From Giesbergeria sp. (GTDB taxonomy: Bacteria > Pseudomonadota > Gammaproteobacteria > Burkholderiales > Burkholderiaceae_C): a stretch of DNA of 5,740 bases. The stretch spans positions 1 through 5,740 of the forward strand of contig JAGNUJ010000101.1 of NCBI GenBank assembly GCA_017987055.1, written 5' to 3'. The position numbers and the translations under genes are program-made. Shown here one piece after another: positions 1 to 5,740 of the stretch (the stretch's first letter is position 1; each line of letters starts with the position of its first letter). Below the pieces are notes generated by a model. That model ran no database searches and was not told the DNA's origin. It was given only the letters and a program-made list of their open reading frames with translations.

Positions 1-905
1 GCCGGTGGCTCGCCAATCGCCAAGGCGATTTCGCGCTGCGCCATCGCATAGCGGGTGAGCGAATCCATTAGCAGCAGCACATGCTGGCCTTTGTCGCGGA
101 AATGCTCGGCCACCGCCGTGGCGTAGGCCGCGCCCTGCATCCGCAGCAACGGCGGCGAGTCCGCAGGCGCGGCGACAACGACCGCTCGGCCGCGGTCTTC
201 GGCACCCAAAATATCTTCAACAAACTCTTTGACCTCGCGACCGCGTTCGCCAATCAGGCCGACGACGATGACATCGGCCTGCGTATAGCGCGCCATCATC
301 CCCAGCAACACGCTTTTGCCAACGCCTGAACCGGCAAACAAACCCAAGCGCTGGCCGCGTCCCACCGTCAGCAGCGCATTGATGGCGCGCACGCCGGTAT
401 CGAGTGGCTCACGCACCGGATCGCGATCCATCGCATTGATTTGACGCCGATCCATTGGCTCGGCAGTGACATCCGTCAACGGGCCGCCGTGGTCTAGCGG
501 CACGCCTTGTGCATCAACCACCCGACCCAGCAAACCATCACCCAGCGGCAGACGCAGCGCGCCCGAGCGGCTGATCGGCTGCGCTGGCTCGCCCAAACGT
601 GGCACAGGAACATAAGGCGGTGCGGGTACCACGCTGGCACCGCTGGACAAGCCGTGGATGTCGCCTGCTGGCATCAAAAAAGCTTTATCGGCAGAAAAAC
701 CAACCACCTCGGACAACACCGGATCATGGCCAGGCATTTGCACCAAGCACTGCGAGCCGACTGGCGCTTTAATGCCGGTAGCCTCCAGCACCAAGCCGGT
801 CAGGCGCGTCAACGTGCCGCGTGTCTCCAGCCCGGCATCGTCGGCGACGCGCGCTTGCACGTCGGCCATAAAGCGCGTCCAATCGGTGTCTTTCTCATTG
901 GCCAT
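1..905 (-). CDS. fliI: FliI, flagellar export ATPase (partial, C-terminus beyond the left edge)
   Basis: FliI is the F1-beta-like hexameric ATPase of the flagellar type III export apparatus. It acts at the cytoplasmic face of the basal body with FliH and FliJ. Translating the minus strand from the ATG at 905-903 gives 301 uninterrupted residues, running off the window. The N-terminal domain (about 25-95) is followed by the ATPase core: Walker A AGSGVGKS at 191-198, the conserved [10 protein letters not shown] at 219-228, and Walker B (HVLLLMDS, 275-282, Asp281) leading into [11 protein letters not shown]. About a third of a normal FliI of roughly 450-480 residues is missing. The start overlaps the end of fliH by 11 bases and has no good Shine-Dalgarno, which suggests translational coupling. 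The virulence paralogue SctN shares these motifs, but the flanking fliH, fliG and fliF settle the identity. Confidence 0.96.
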   Translation of the reverse strand, partial: MANEKDTDWTRFMADVQARVADDAGLETRGTLTRLTGLVLEATGIKAPVGSQCLVQMPGHDPVLSEVVGFSADKAFLMPAGDIHGLSSGASVVPAPPYVPVPRLGEPAQPISRSGALRLPLGDGLLGRVVDAQGVPLDHGGPLTDVTAEPMDRRQINAMDRDPVREPLDTGVRAINALLTVGRGQRLGLFAGSGVGKSVLLGMMARYTQADVIVVGLIGERGREVKEFVEDILGAEDRGRAVVVAAPADSPPLLRMQGAAYATAVAEHFRDKGQHVLLLMDSLTRYAMAQREIALAIGEPP

Positions 906-1839
906 GGCTGTCACTTGGGGCGTCGTCACCAAAGAACATGTCTGGATCAAAGTCTGGTGCTGATTCTTGCAAACTGTCTTGCGCGGCAGCAAAAGCATCA
1001 GGCACTTCAAACGGTTCAGGCGGTGGGAATAAATCGGCAATAGAGGCGGCGGGAGGAGCTTCTGCCACCGAGGACGCTTCAGGTGCCGCTGGAGGATCAG
1101 CCACCCAAGCCGACTCCAAACCCAACGGAATAATTGCCCGCTGCCAGCGCTTTTCAAGCGTGCCATCGACTACCGTGCCACCTGAATCAACCAAGCAACC
1201 ACCCTCAGGCACTTGGGCATCAGCCACCCATTGCACGGGCGTTTCAGACAAAGTTTCGCGCAGCGCGTTGCTCACCGCAGCGTGGTCGGCTGGATTCAAG
1301 CGCACCGTGGCAGGGCGGCCATCGGCAATCAACATATCTAGCGCCTCGGTGACGACCGGCTGCAAGGCCAGAGGGTTGATACGCAGTTCTTGGCGCACCA
1401 CTTGGCGTGCTATATCACAGGCTAGCTGCAACACATCTTGCGCCATGTGCTGGCGCATTCCTTCTAGGCTGGCACTCAAAGTCTGCACTACAGCATCCAA
1501 GCGCTGCGCCATCTCTTGGCCAGCGCCTGCAATGTAGTCATCTAAGCGCTGTTGCCACTCGACAGCGGCGTCTTCGCGGCCTTTATCGACACCGTGGGCG
1601 TAAGCGGCATCACGCTGCTGCTGCTCATACTCTTGGCGCGCGGCTTTCTCAGCGGCCACTTGCGCTGCCAGAGCAGCCTCGGCTTCAGGATCAACCGCCG
1701 GCGCTGGCGCATCAGGCTTGGGCAAGAGAGCATCAGAGCCATCAACTGCTGCAAAACGCCAGAGGGTAAATTCACCCACATCCTCGCGCGGGATAAAGCG
1801 CGAGTAAGCGCGTGCTTTAGACGAAGGCGTCTTCACCAT
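895..1839 (-). CDS. fliH: FliH, regulator of the flagellar export ATPase
   Basis: FliH binds FliI as a dimer, holds it inactive and docks it at the C-ring and export gate. The ORF encodes 314 residues, longer than the roughly 230 of enteric FliH. In order: [10 protein letters not shown] near the N-terminus (11-20); a Pro/Ala-rich linker; an Ala/Glu/Gln-rich helical stretch (about 52-80); an A-x3-G-x3-G pattern (A79, G83, G87), as known for FliH helices; and the conserved FliH/V-ATPase E-like core (about 100-243), including LNPADHAAV (181-189) and [22 protein letters not shown] (211-232). After that core comes a tail of about 70 residues rich in Pro, Ala, Asp and Glu (244-314). The first 23 bases overlap the 3' end of fliG. 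GGGAGG lies only two bases before the ATG, whereas the next codon, GTG at 1836, would be five bases away, so the true start may be one codon later. Identity is firm from motifs and gene order. Confidence 0.95.
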   Translation of the reverse strand: MVKTPSSKARAYSRFIPREDVGEFTLWRFAAVDGSDALLPKPDAPAPAVDPEAEAALAAQVAAEKAARQEYEQQQRDAAYAHGVDKGREDAAVEWQQRLDDYIAGAGQEMAQRLDAVVQTLSASLEGMRQHMAQDVLQLACDIARQVVRQELRINPLALQPVVTEALDMLIADGRPATVRLNPADHAAVSNALRETLSETPVQWVADAQVPEGGCLVDSGGTVVDGTLEKRWQRAIIPLGLESAWVADPPAAPEASSVAEAPPAASIADLFPPPEPFEVPDAFAAAQDSLQESAPDFDPDMFFGDDAPSDSHGQ

Positions 1840-2815
1840 TGCCTCCCAAAGTTATCTGACCTTCGTCAGCCAGACGGCGCACTGTTTTCAAGATTTCCTT
1901 CTGCTGCGCTTCGACCTCGGAGAGCCGCAGCGGACCGCGCGACTCCAAATCTTCGCGCAATGCCTCGCCAGCACGGCGTGACATGTTGGCCAAAATTTTC
2001 TCCCGCATTTCGGGTGAGCCGCCCTTGAGCGCCACGATAAGGGTTTCCGACGCCACCTCTTTGAGCACGGTTTGAATGGCCACCGGATCGAGCTTCTTGC
2101 CGATGTCGTCGAAGACAAACATCTTGTCCACAATCTTCTGCGCCAACTCGGGGTCGTAGCTGCGAATCGAGTCCAGCACCACCGTCTCGGTATTGGTGCC
2201 CAGCAAGTTGATGATTTCGGCTGCCGCCTTGACACCGCCCAGCGACGATTTGCGAATCTTGTCGCCACCGGCCAGCACGCGAAACAACACCTCGTTCAGG
2301 TCTTTCAGCGCCGTGGGCTGGATGCCTTCCAGCGTCGCCACGCGCAGCAAAATCTCACTGCGCTGGCGGTCGGTAAACTGCATCAGCACGGCGGCCGACT
2401 GCTCGTAATCCAAATGAACCAAGATGGCCGCAACAATTTGCGGGTGCTCGTTGCGCAGCAGCTCAGCGACCGAGATCGGGTCCATCCACTTCAAGCTTTC
2501 AATGCCTGAGACGTCACCGCCTTGCAAAATGCGGTCAATCAGCAAACCAGCCTTGTCCTCGCCCAGCGCCCGCTTAAGCACGGCACGCACATAACTACTG
2601 GTATCAGCCACCAACAAGCTTTGCGCTGAGGCGTCGTCTGAAAAACGCAAGATGACCTGATCGACTTTGTCTCGGGTGACGTTGCGCATCCGCGCAATCG
2701 CTTCGCCCAGCTTTTGCACTTCTTTGGGCGAAAAATGCTTGAACACCTCAGACGCTTCTTCCTCGCCCAAAGACATCAAGAAAATCGCGGCGTCGTTAAG
2801 ACCTTGCTCATCCAT
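1817..2815 (-). CDS. fliG: FliG, flagellar motor switch protein
   Basis: FliG is the rotor protein that binds FliF through its N-terminus and receives torque from the MotA stator through its C-terminal domain. The 332 residues match the usual length (331 in E. coli). The middle domain shows the EHPQ motif (123-126) that contacts FliM. A Gly-Gly linker pair follows at 183-184, then the MFVF motif (232-235). The C-terminal torque helix carries Lys264, Arg281, Asp289 and Arg297 at the same numbers I recall for the E. coli torque residues. Glu288 stands where E. coli has Asp288, a conservative change. An in-frame TAG lies just upstream of the ATG, so this is the first possible ATG start. A GGGG tract about 10 bases upstream is a modest ribosome-binding site. 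The gene begins 25 bases after the fliF stop and overlaps fliH at its end. Confidence 0.98.
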   Translation of the reverse strand: MDEQGLNDAAIFLMSLGEEEASEVFKHFSPKEVQKLGEAIARMRNVTRDKVDQVILRFSDDASAQSLLVADTSSYVRAVLKRALGEDKAGLLIDRILQGGDVSGIESLKWMDPISVAELLRNEHPQIVAAILVHLDYEQSAAVLMQFTDRQRSEILLRVATLEGIQPTALKDLNEVLFRVLAGGDKIRKSSLGGVKAAAEIINLLGTNTETVVLDSIRSYDPELAQKIVDKMFVFDDIGKKLDPVAIQTVLKEVASETLIVALKGGSPEMREKILANMSRRAGEALREDLESRGPLRLSEVEAQQKEILKTVRRLADEGQITLGGNGEDAFV

Positions 2816-2840
2816 CGTCGACTACCCCAGCTTGTGTGGG

Positions 2841-4523
2841 TCAGGCGGGTTCGCCATTGACCCAGTTTTTCATAATATTGGCCACAGCCATCGGATTGGC
2901 CAGCGCAAGGGCACGGGCATCCTCTAGGCGCAGCTGCTCCAGCGTCGGCTCACCATCTGATGGCGCACCCAAAGCAGGGCGCTGCGGCACATCGGCTTCC
3001 AAGGCATTGAGCTGACTGCCATTTTCCAGCGCCAACGGCACCGGCGCACTCATCGCCTTGAGGGCAGGGCGCACCAGTCCCAACACCACCAGCGCAGCAA
3101 ACAGTGACAAACCCACAGGCCAAGCAAAATTGCGCGCCAACTCCAGCGTCTCGGGCTGCTTCCACAGCGGCAAATCGGTCGCTGCGGTGGCATCCACTTG
3201 GAACGGTGCATTCATCAAGTTAACCGAATCGCCCCGATCTTTGTTAAAACCAATCGTCTCGCGCACCAGTGCCGTCATCTGCTCTAACTGCTCAGGCGAC
3301 AGCGCTTTGCCCGTCATTACGCCTTTGTCATCGGCCACCGGCTGGTAATTAACCACCACCGCCGCGCTCAAGCGCTTGACGCTGCCGCTGCCGCCGCGCG
3401 TTACACGCACCGTTTTATCGACTTCGTAATTAGTCACCAGTTCACGCTTAGCGTTGGGGCCCAAACCAGCACCGCCTTGCATCTGGCCAGCGGCGGCCAA
3501 TTGCGGTGCAGCACCGTTAATCGGTGCTGTGGACGCGGCCGGTGGCTGATTGCTGGTAGCGCCCGGCACACCCGATGGCTGCAAAGTGCCGGTGGTGCCA
3601 CCGTTTTCAATCACCTGCTGGCTGCGAATAGCGCTGGCGTCCGAGGCCAAATTGGGACGGTGCTGCTCAGAGGTGGACTCCGTCTGGGTGAAATCGACCT
3701 CCGCTGTCACCTGCGCCTTGATGTTGTTGCGCCCCATCACCGGCTCCAAAATATCCATAATGCGGCGCGTGTACTGCTGCTCTAGCATCTGCACATACTG
3801 CAGCTGCTGGGCATCAAACGCTGAGTTGTTACCGTCTGGCGAACTCGACAACAGCTTGCCCGTGTCGTCAAGCACGCTCACGGCCGAACGCGCCAAATCG
3901 GGTACGCTGGACGCTACCAAATGCACGATGCCCGCTAGCTGAGCGCGGTCCAAGCCTTGACCGGGATAGAAGCTCACCAACACCGAGGCTGAAGGCTTTT
4001 GCTGCTCGCGGAAAAATCCATTTTGATTGGGCAGCGCCAAATGCACGCGGGCGCTTTGCACCGACGACAGCGCCTGAATCGAGCGCGTCAGCTCACCCTC
4101 CAAGCCGCGCTGAAAGTTCAGCCGCTCTTGAAACTGCGTCATGCCAAATTTGCTCGACTCCATCAGCTCAAAGCCGGCGACCGAGCCTTTGGGCAAGCCC
4201 TGCGAGGCCAGCCGCAAACGCACGTCATGCACCTTGTCGGCAGGAATCAAAATGGCACCACCGCCGTCGGCGTGCTTATAGGGCACATTCATTTGCGACA
4301 ACTGCGCCACGATGGCGCCGCCATCTTTGTCGCTCAGGTTGGTAAACAGCACCTTGTAATCGGGCTTGGCACTGAGAAAAATGGCCGCTAGGGCAAGCAC
4401 CACCAGCAAAGCCAAACCAGCGCCCAAACGCATACGCTGCGCTCGGTCGAGGGCAGTCACCCGCTGCAGCACGGAGGGGCTAGCGGGGGGACTCAAAGGG
4501 ACTTCTACAACGGCTGATGACAT
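2841..4523 (-). CDS. fliF: FliF, flagellar MS-ring protein
   Basis: FliF assembles into the MS ring in the inner membrane, the base on which the rotor, rod and export gate are built. From the ATG at 4523 it has 560 residues, normal for the family. Transmembrane helix 1 lies at about 33-51 and is followed by the periplasmic ring-building region, with the conserved block MTQFQERLNFQRGLEGELTR (128-147) and RVHLALP (159-165). A Pro/Ala/Gly/Gln-rich low-complexity stretch at about 303-357 interrupts the third ring-building domain. Transmembrane helix 2 lies at about 466-484. The cytoplasmic C-terminus ends in a helix, AVANIMKNWV (546-555), typical of the FliG-binding tail. The frame is open back to an ATG at 4592 (583 residues), but that start lacks a Shine-Dalgarno and adds an atypical N-terminus. 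The 4523 start has a weak TGGAA site about 7 bases upstream. It is the first gene of the fliFGHI run. Confidence 0.97.
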   Translation of the reverse strand: MSSAVVEVPLSPPASPSVLQRVTALDRAQRMRLGAGLALLVVLALAAIFLSAKPDYKVLFTNLSDKDGGAIVAQLSQMNVPYKHADGGGAILIPADKVHDVRLRLASQGLPKGSVAGFELMESSKFGMTQFQERLNFQRGLEGELTRSIQALSSVQSARVHLALPNQNGFFREQQKPSASVLVSFYPGQGLDRAQLAGIVHLVASSVPDLARSAVSVLDDTGKLLSSSPDGNNSAFDAQQLQYVQMLEQQYTRRIMDILEPVMGRNNIKAQVTAEVDFTQTESTSEQHRPNLASDASAIRSQQVIENGGTTGTLQPSGVPGATSNQPPAASTAPINGAAPQLAAAGQMQGGAGLGPNAKRELVTNYEVDKTVRVTRGGSGSVKRLSAAVVVNYQPVADDKGVMTGKALSPEQLEQMTALVRETIGFNKDRGDSVNLMNAPFQVDATAATDLPLWKQPETLELARNFAWPVGLSLFAALVVLGLVRPALKAMSAPVPLALENGSQLNALEADVPQRPALGAPSDGEPTLEQLRLEDARALALANPMAVANIMKNWVNGEPA

Positions 4524-4699
4524 CTTGATTCCAGTAGGGCAGGCCTCGGCAAAGGGGTTTGTACCGGGCTCGATTATTGGGCTGGACGGCACATCGTGTT
4601 CGGCAGATAAGGCGCGGATTTGGCCATCAATTCACGCCGATACCCGGCAGGGGTCTTACTTACGATTGGCGCATCTTTTCAATCCCTCTGGACACTGCC
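4524..4699. promoter_or_regulatory. fliF-fliE divergent intergenic region
   Basis: These 176 bases separate the divergent start codons of fliF and fliE, so they must hold promoters for both directions unless transcripts enter from farther away. Divergent fliE/fliF is the arrangement also known in Salmonella and E. coli. No complete promoter is clear. Candidate fragments are a minus-strand AATAAT (-10-like, 4573-4578), which would give a fliF leader of about 40 bases; plus-strand GCAGATAA (4603-4610) and GCCGATAC (4636-4643), each one base off the sigma-28 -10 sequence GCCGATAA but without a TAAA -35 at the right distance; and TACGAT (4661-4666), 33 bases before fliE. No convincing sigma-54 -24/-12 pair or FlhDC box is visible. 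The regulatory role is inferred from position; the individual boxes are weak. Confidence 0.6.
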
Positions 4700-5017
4700 A
4701 TGGACCTGCGCATCTCAAGCCCCACCACCAATCCCCTCAACGGCCTTAGCCAAACCCGCCGCATCGCCCCAGCGCCGCTGGAGGGCAGCGACGGCCCCGG
4801 CTTTGCCACCGCACTGCGGGGCGCACTGCACTCGGTCAGCGCAGCGCAAAACCACTCCAGCGGCCTGCAGCGCGAAGTGCAAATGGAAAACCCCGCTGTC
4901 AGCTTGGAAGAAACCATGGTCGCCATGCAAAAAGCCCAAGTGGGCTTTCAGGCCGCTTTGCACGTGCGCAACCGCATGGTGCAGGCCTACACCGACATCA
5001 TGAACATGCAGGTCTAA
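4700..5017 (+). CDS. fliE: FliE, MS-ring to rod adapter protein
   Basis: FliE is the small export substrate that joins the MS ring and export gate to the proximal rod. From the ATG at 4700 it has 105 residues, the usual family length. The N-terminal third is Pro/Ser-rich. Residues 35-105 are helical, and the conserved C-terminal block shows SLEETMVAMQKAQVGFQAAL (68-87) and ends in RNRMVQAYTDIMNMQV, the diagnostic FliE tail. The frame is open upstream to an ATG at 4559, which would add 47 residues. I reject that start because the extension is rich in Arg and Trp, is unlike FliE, and occupies the divergent promoter region. The ribosome-binding site at the chosen start is weak (TGGA about 9 bases upstream). 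fliE reads divergently from fliFGHI and ends just before an intrinsic terminator, so it appears to be a single-gene transcript. Confidence 0.96.
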   Translation: MDLRISSPTTNPLNGLSQTRRIAPAPLEGSDGPGFATALRGALHSVSAAQNHSSGLQREVQMENPAVSLEETMVAMQKAQVGFQAALHVRNRMVQAYTDIMNMQV

Positions 5018-5041
5018 GGCGCGCCGCACCTTGGCAAGCAT

Positions 5042-5082
5042 GGCGCGCCGGCCCAGTGCAAGGCCGCGCGCCCTTGTTTTTT
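5042..5082 (+). terminator. Rho-independent terminator of fliE
   Basis: An 11-pair GC-rich stem lies 24 bases after the fliE stop. Its left arm is GGCGCG (5042-5047), a bulged C at 5048 and CGGCC (5049-5053). Its right arm is GGCCG then CGCGCC (5062-5072), with the 8-base loop CAGTGCAA between. Four bases later comes TTTTTT (5077-5082). This is a classical intrinsic terminator for plus-strand transcription out of fliE. A second copy of the octamer GGCGCGCC lies upstream at 5018-5025 and could compete with the left arm. Confidence 0.85.
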
Positions 5083-5087
5083 CTGGT

Positions 5088-5153
5088 ATTTGCTATTTTT
5101 TTAATAGCTGCAACCGCACGCCCCACAAGCGCTTGAGGCCGATTTTATCTAAA
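5088..5153. repeat. Comamonadaceae-type intergenic hairpin repeat
   Basis: The block contains GCTATT (5092-5097), five T, and AATAGC (5103-5108), a perfect six-pair inverted repeat. It continues into GCTGCAA, a perfect CAAGCGCTTG palindrome (5126-5135) and GAGGCC (5135-5140), then an AT-rich end. The order (TTTGCTATT, AATAGCTGC, a GCGCTT-type core, GAGGCC, then T-rich sequence) matches a short intergenic element I recall as abundant in Comamonadaceae genomes. Only one copy lies in this window, so repetitiveness cannot be shown here. On either strand the T/A tract sits in the loop rather than after the stem, so this is not a standard terminator, though it could form a secondary RNA structure behind the fliE terminator. 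Confidence 0.6.
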
Positions 5154-5300
5154 TTCTGCGCTGCACAGCTCCTTGTAGCGCGCGGGTGACGCCCCACCCG
5201 ACCTCACTGATAGCCCATCCAAGCCGAGCCAGCAGCGCTCGGACAGCAGGGATTATCAAATTCCAAAGCAACCTGCGTTACAGGCTGCCCCGGCGCGCTG
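5154..5300. other. Non-coding spacer with two small hairpins
   Basis: Part of a stretch of about 320 bases without a gene between fliE and the methyltransferase (5018-5341). I see no tRNA, rRNA, CRISPR or insertion-sequence end here. Two perfect six-pair inverted repeats are present: CGGGTG (5183-5188) with CACCCG (5195-5200), and CCGAGC (5224-5229) with GCTCGG (5237-5242). Neither is followed by a T tract on either strand, so they are not intrinsic terminators. A short open frame at 5186-5407 on the plus strand has no recognisable content and runs antisense into the methyltransferase. Confidence 0.5.
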
Positions 5301-5328
5301 AAAAACCCAAAAACGATTTTGCTTTTGG
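5301..5328 (-). terminator. Weak candidate terminator of the methyltransferase gene
   Basis: On the minus strand, 13 bases after the methyltransferase stop codon, CCAAAA (5328-5323) can pair with TTTTGG (5312-5307) across a 10-base loop. This is followed at once by G and TTTTT (5305-5301). Position and T tract suit an intrinsic terminator, but the stem has only two G-C pairs and would be unstable, so the call is tentative. Confidence 0.35.
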
Positions 5329-5341
5329 CTGTCAAATTTGG

Positions 5342-5740
5342 TTATTCATGACCAGAAACTGCAGCTTCTGTGGGTGTGCCACGCTCACACACCAGAAAGA
5401 TACTTGAGCATAAATCAGGATATATGTGCCCTAATTTATAGCATCCCTCAAGATATTCTTTAGAAATAATATCGGTCTGTAGCAAACGATCCCACTGAAA
5501 ATTTGCTAATGCCTTGAAGAATATTCCGGATCGGTGCACTACCTTCAATCCCGCCGCAGTGGCATCTCGTTCCAGAGTATCTAGGGTGTAGGTGCAGCGG
5601 TGGCCATGCTCAGCCTCGGCTGGCGTGACTGCTGCATTGTGACTAATCAAACCCATCTTCACAGCAATTTGGCGTGATGGGGCATTGGCATTAGGGCAAA
5701 CAAGAAAAAATCTGCCGCTATCAGTTAACCACTCATCGTT
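5342..5740 (-). CDS. Class I SAM-dependent methyltransferase (partial, N-terminus beyond the right edge)
   Basis: The frame is open from the right edge to the TAA at 5344-5342, giving the last 132 residues of a protein whose start lies outside. The fragment opens with DEWLTDSGRFFLVCPNAN, which fits the late beta-strand region of UbiG-like (Methyltransf_11/23 type) enzymes, where a W-L-x-x-G-G/S-R-L element precedes a VPN motif. It continues with KMGLISHN, HGHRCTYTLDTLERDATAAG and a hydrophobic C-terminal part. The SAM-binding GxGxG motif would be upstream and cannot be checked, and the substrate is unknown. Methyltransferases with this SRQI / HGHR / YTLDTLE tail are, from memory, common in polysaccharide and glycan-modification clusters. 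A GTG at 5662 in the frame is not a credible start because homology-like sequence continues upstream of it. GC is about 46-47%, well below the flagellar genes. The gene converges on fliE and is not part of the flagellar operon. Confidence 0.75.
   Translation of the reverse strand, partial: NDEWLTDSGRFFLVCPNANAPSRQIAVKMGLISHNAAVTPAEAEHGHRCTYTLDTLERDATAAGLKVVHRSGIFFKALANFQWDRLLQTDIISKEYLEGCYKLGHIYPDLCSSIFLVCERGTPTEAAVSGHE

Noticed and set aside
1..905. Reading the ATPase as a virulence type III secretion SctN
   Set aside because: It sits in an operon with fliF, fliG and fliH, so the flagellar paralogue is far more likely.
507..1537. Long plus-strand open frames opposite fliI and fliH (up to 199 residues)
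   Set aside because: They are antisense shadows of well-supported genes, with His/Gln/Arg- or Ser/Ala-rich content and no recognisable domain.
3477..4391. Plus-strand open frames opposite fliF
   Set aside because: Antisense shadows produced by the GC-rich codon use of fliF; no ribosome-binding sites or family features.
4524..4592. In-frame N-terminal extension of fliF from the ATG at 4592
   Set aside because: It adds 23 atypical residues, lacks a Shine-Dalgarno and consumes control sequence; the 4523 start gives a normal FliF length.
4603..4643. GCAGATAA and GCCGATAC as complete sigma-28 promoters for fliE
   Set aside because: No TAAA-like -35 lies about 15 bases upstream of either box, so they are noted only as fragments.
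4666..4682. Sigma-54-like TTGGCGCA...TTCAA before fliE
   Set aside because: The -12 GC is missing and the start point would fall on the fliE start codon.
4559..4699. In-frame N-terminal extension of fliE starting at an upstream ATG (47 extra residues)
   Set aside because: FliE is normally about 105 residues, the extension has no family resemblance, and it would fill the divergent promoter spacer.
4715..5041. Minus-strand open frame of 108 residues opposite fliE
   Set aside because: It lies almost wholly over fliE and has the composition of a reverse-complement shadow.
5186..5407. Plus-strand open frame of 73 residues in the boundary
   Set aside because: No family resemblance, no ribosome-binding site seen, and its 3' part is antisense to the methyltransferase.

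Overview
This window holds one end of a bacterial flagellar basal-body and export gene cluster, followed by a short non-coding boundary and the 3' part of an unrelated-looking methyltransferase gene. The flagellar proteins look betaproteobacterial. FliH carries the SRFIPRE-type N-terminus that I associate with Burkholderiales. The intergenic block after fliE closely resembles a hairpin repeat I remember from Comamonadaceae genomes such as Rhodoferax, Polaromonas and Acidovorax. The organism is therefore most likely a member of Burkholderiales, probably Comamonadaceae. The genus cannot be settled from this sequence.

Layout: positions 1-4523 are a compact minus-strand operon read from right to left as fliF, fliG, fliH, fliI. 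fliF and fliG are separated by 25 bases. fliG/fliH and fliH/fliI overlap by 23 and 11 bases. fliI runs off the left edge after 301 codons and presumably continues towards fliJ and fliK. A 176-base divergent spacer (4524-4699) separates fliF from fliE, which reads on the plus strand (4700-5017). A strong intrinsic terminator follows fliE, then the repeat-like block and about 190 bases without a recognisable gene. From 5342 to the right edge, the minus strand carries the C-terminal part of a class I SAM-dependent methyltransferase, convergent with fliE and clearly lower in GC (about 46-47% by hand count, against about 58-67% in sampled flagellar lines).

How the genes work together: FliF forms the MS ring in the inner membrane. 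FliG is the rotor switch protein bound to the FliF C-terminus and is pushed by the stator. FliE is the adapter between the MS ring and the proximal rod. FliH and FliI are the regulator and the ATPase of the flagellar type III export apparatus. The methyltransferase might belong to a glycan or flagellin-modification locus next to the flagellar genes, but that is inference only.

Nothing here is clearly a new system. The best leads are the low-GC methyltransferase at the flagellar boundary, the long acidic, proline-rich tail of FliH, the twin GGCGCGCC palindromes that could refold against the fliE terminator, and the Comamonadaceae-type repeat.
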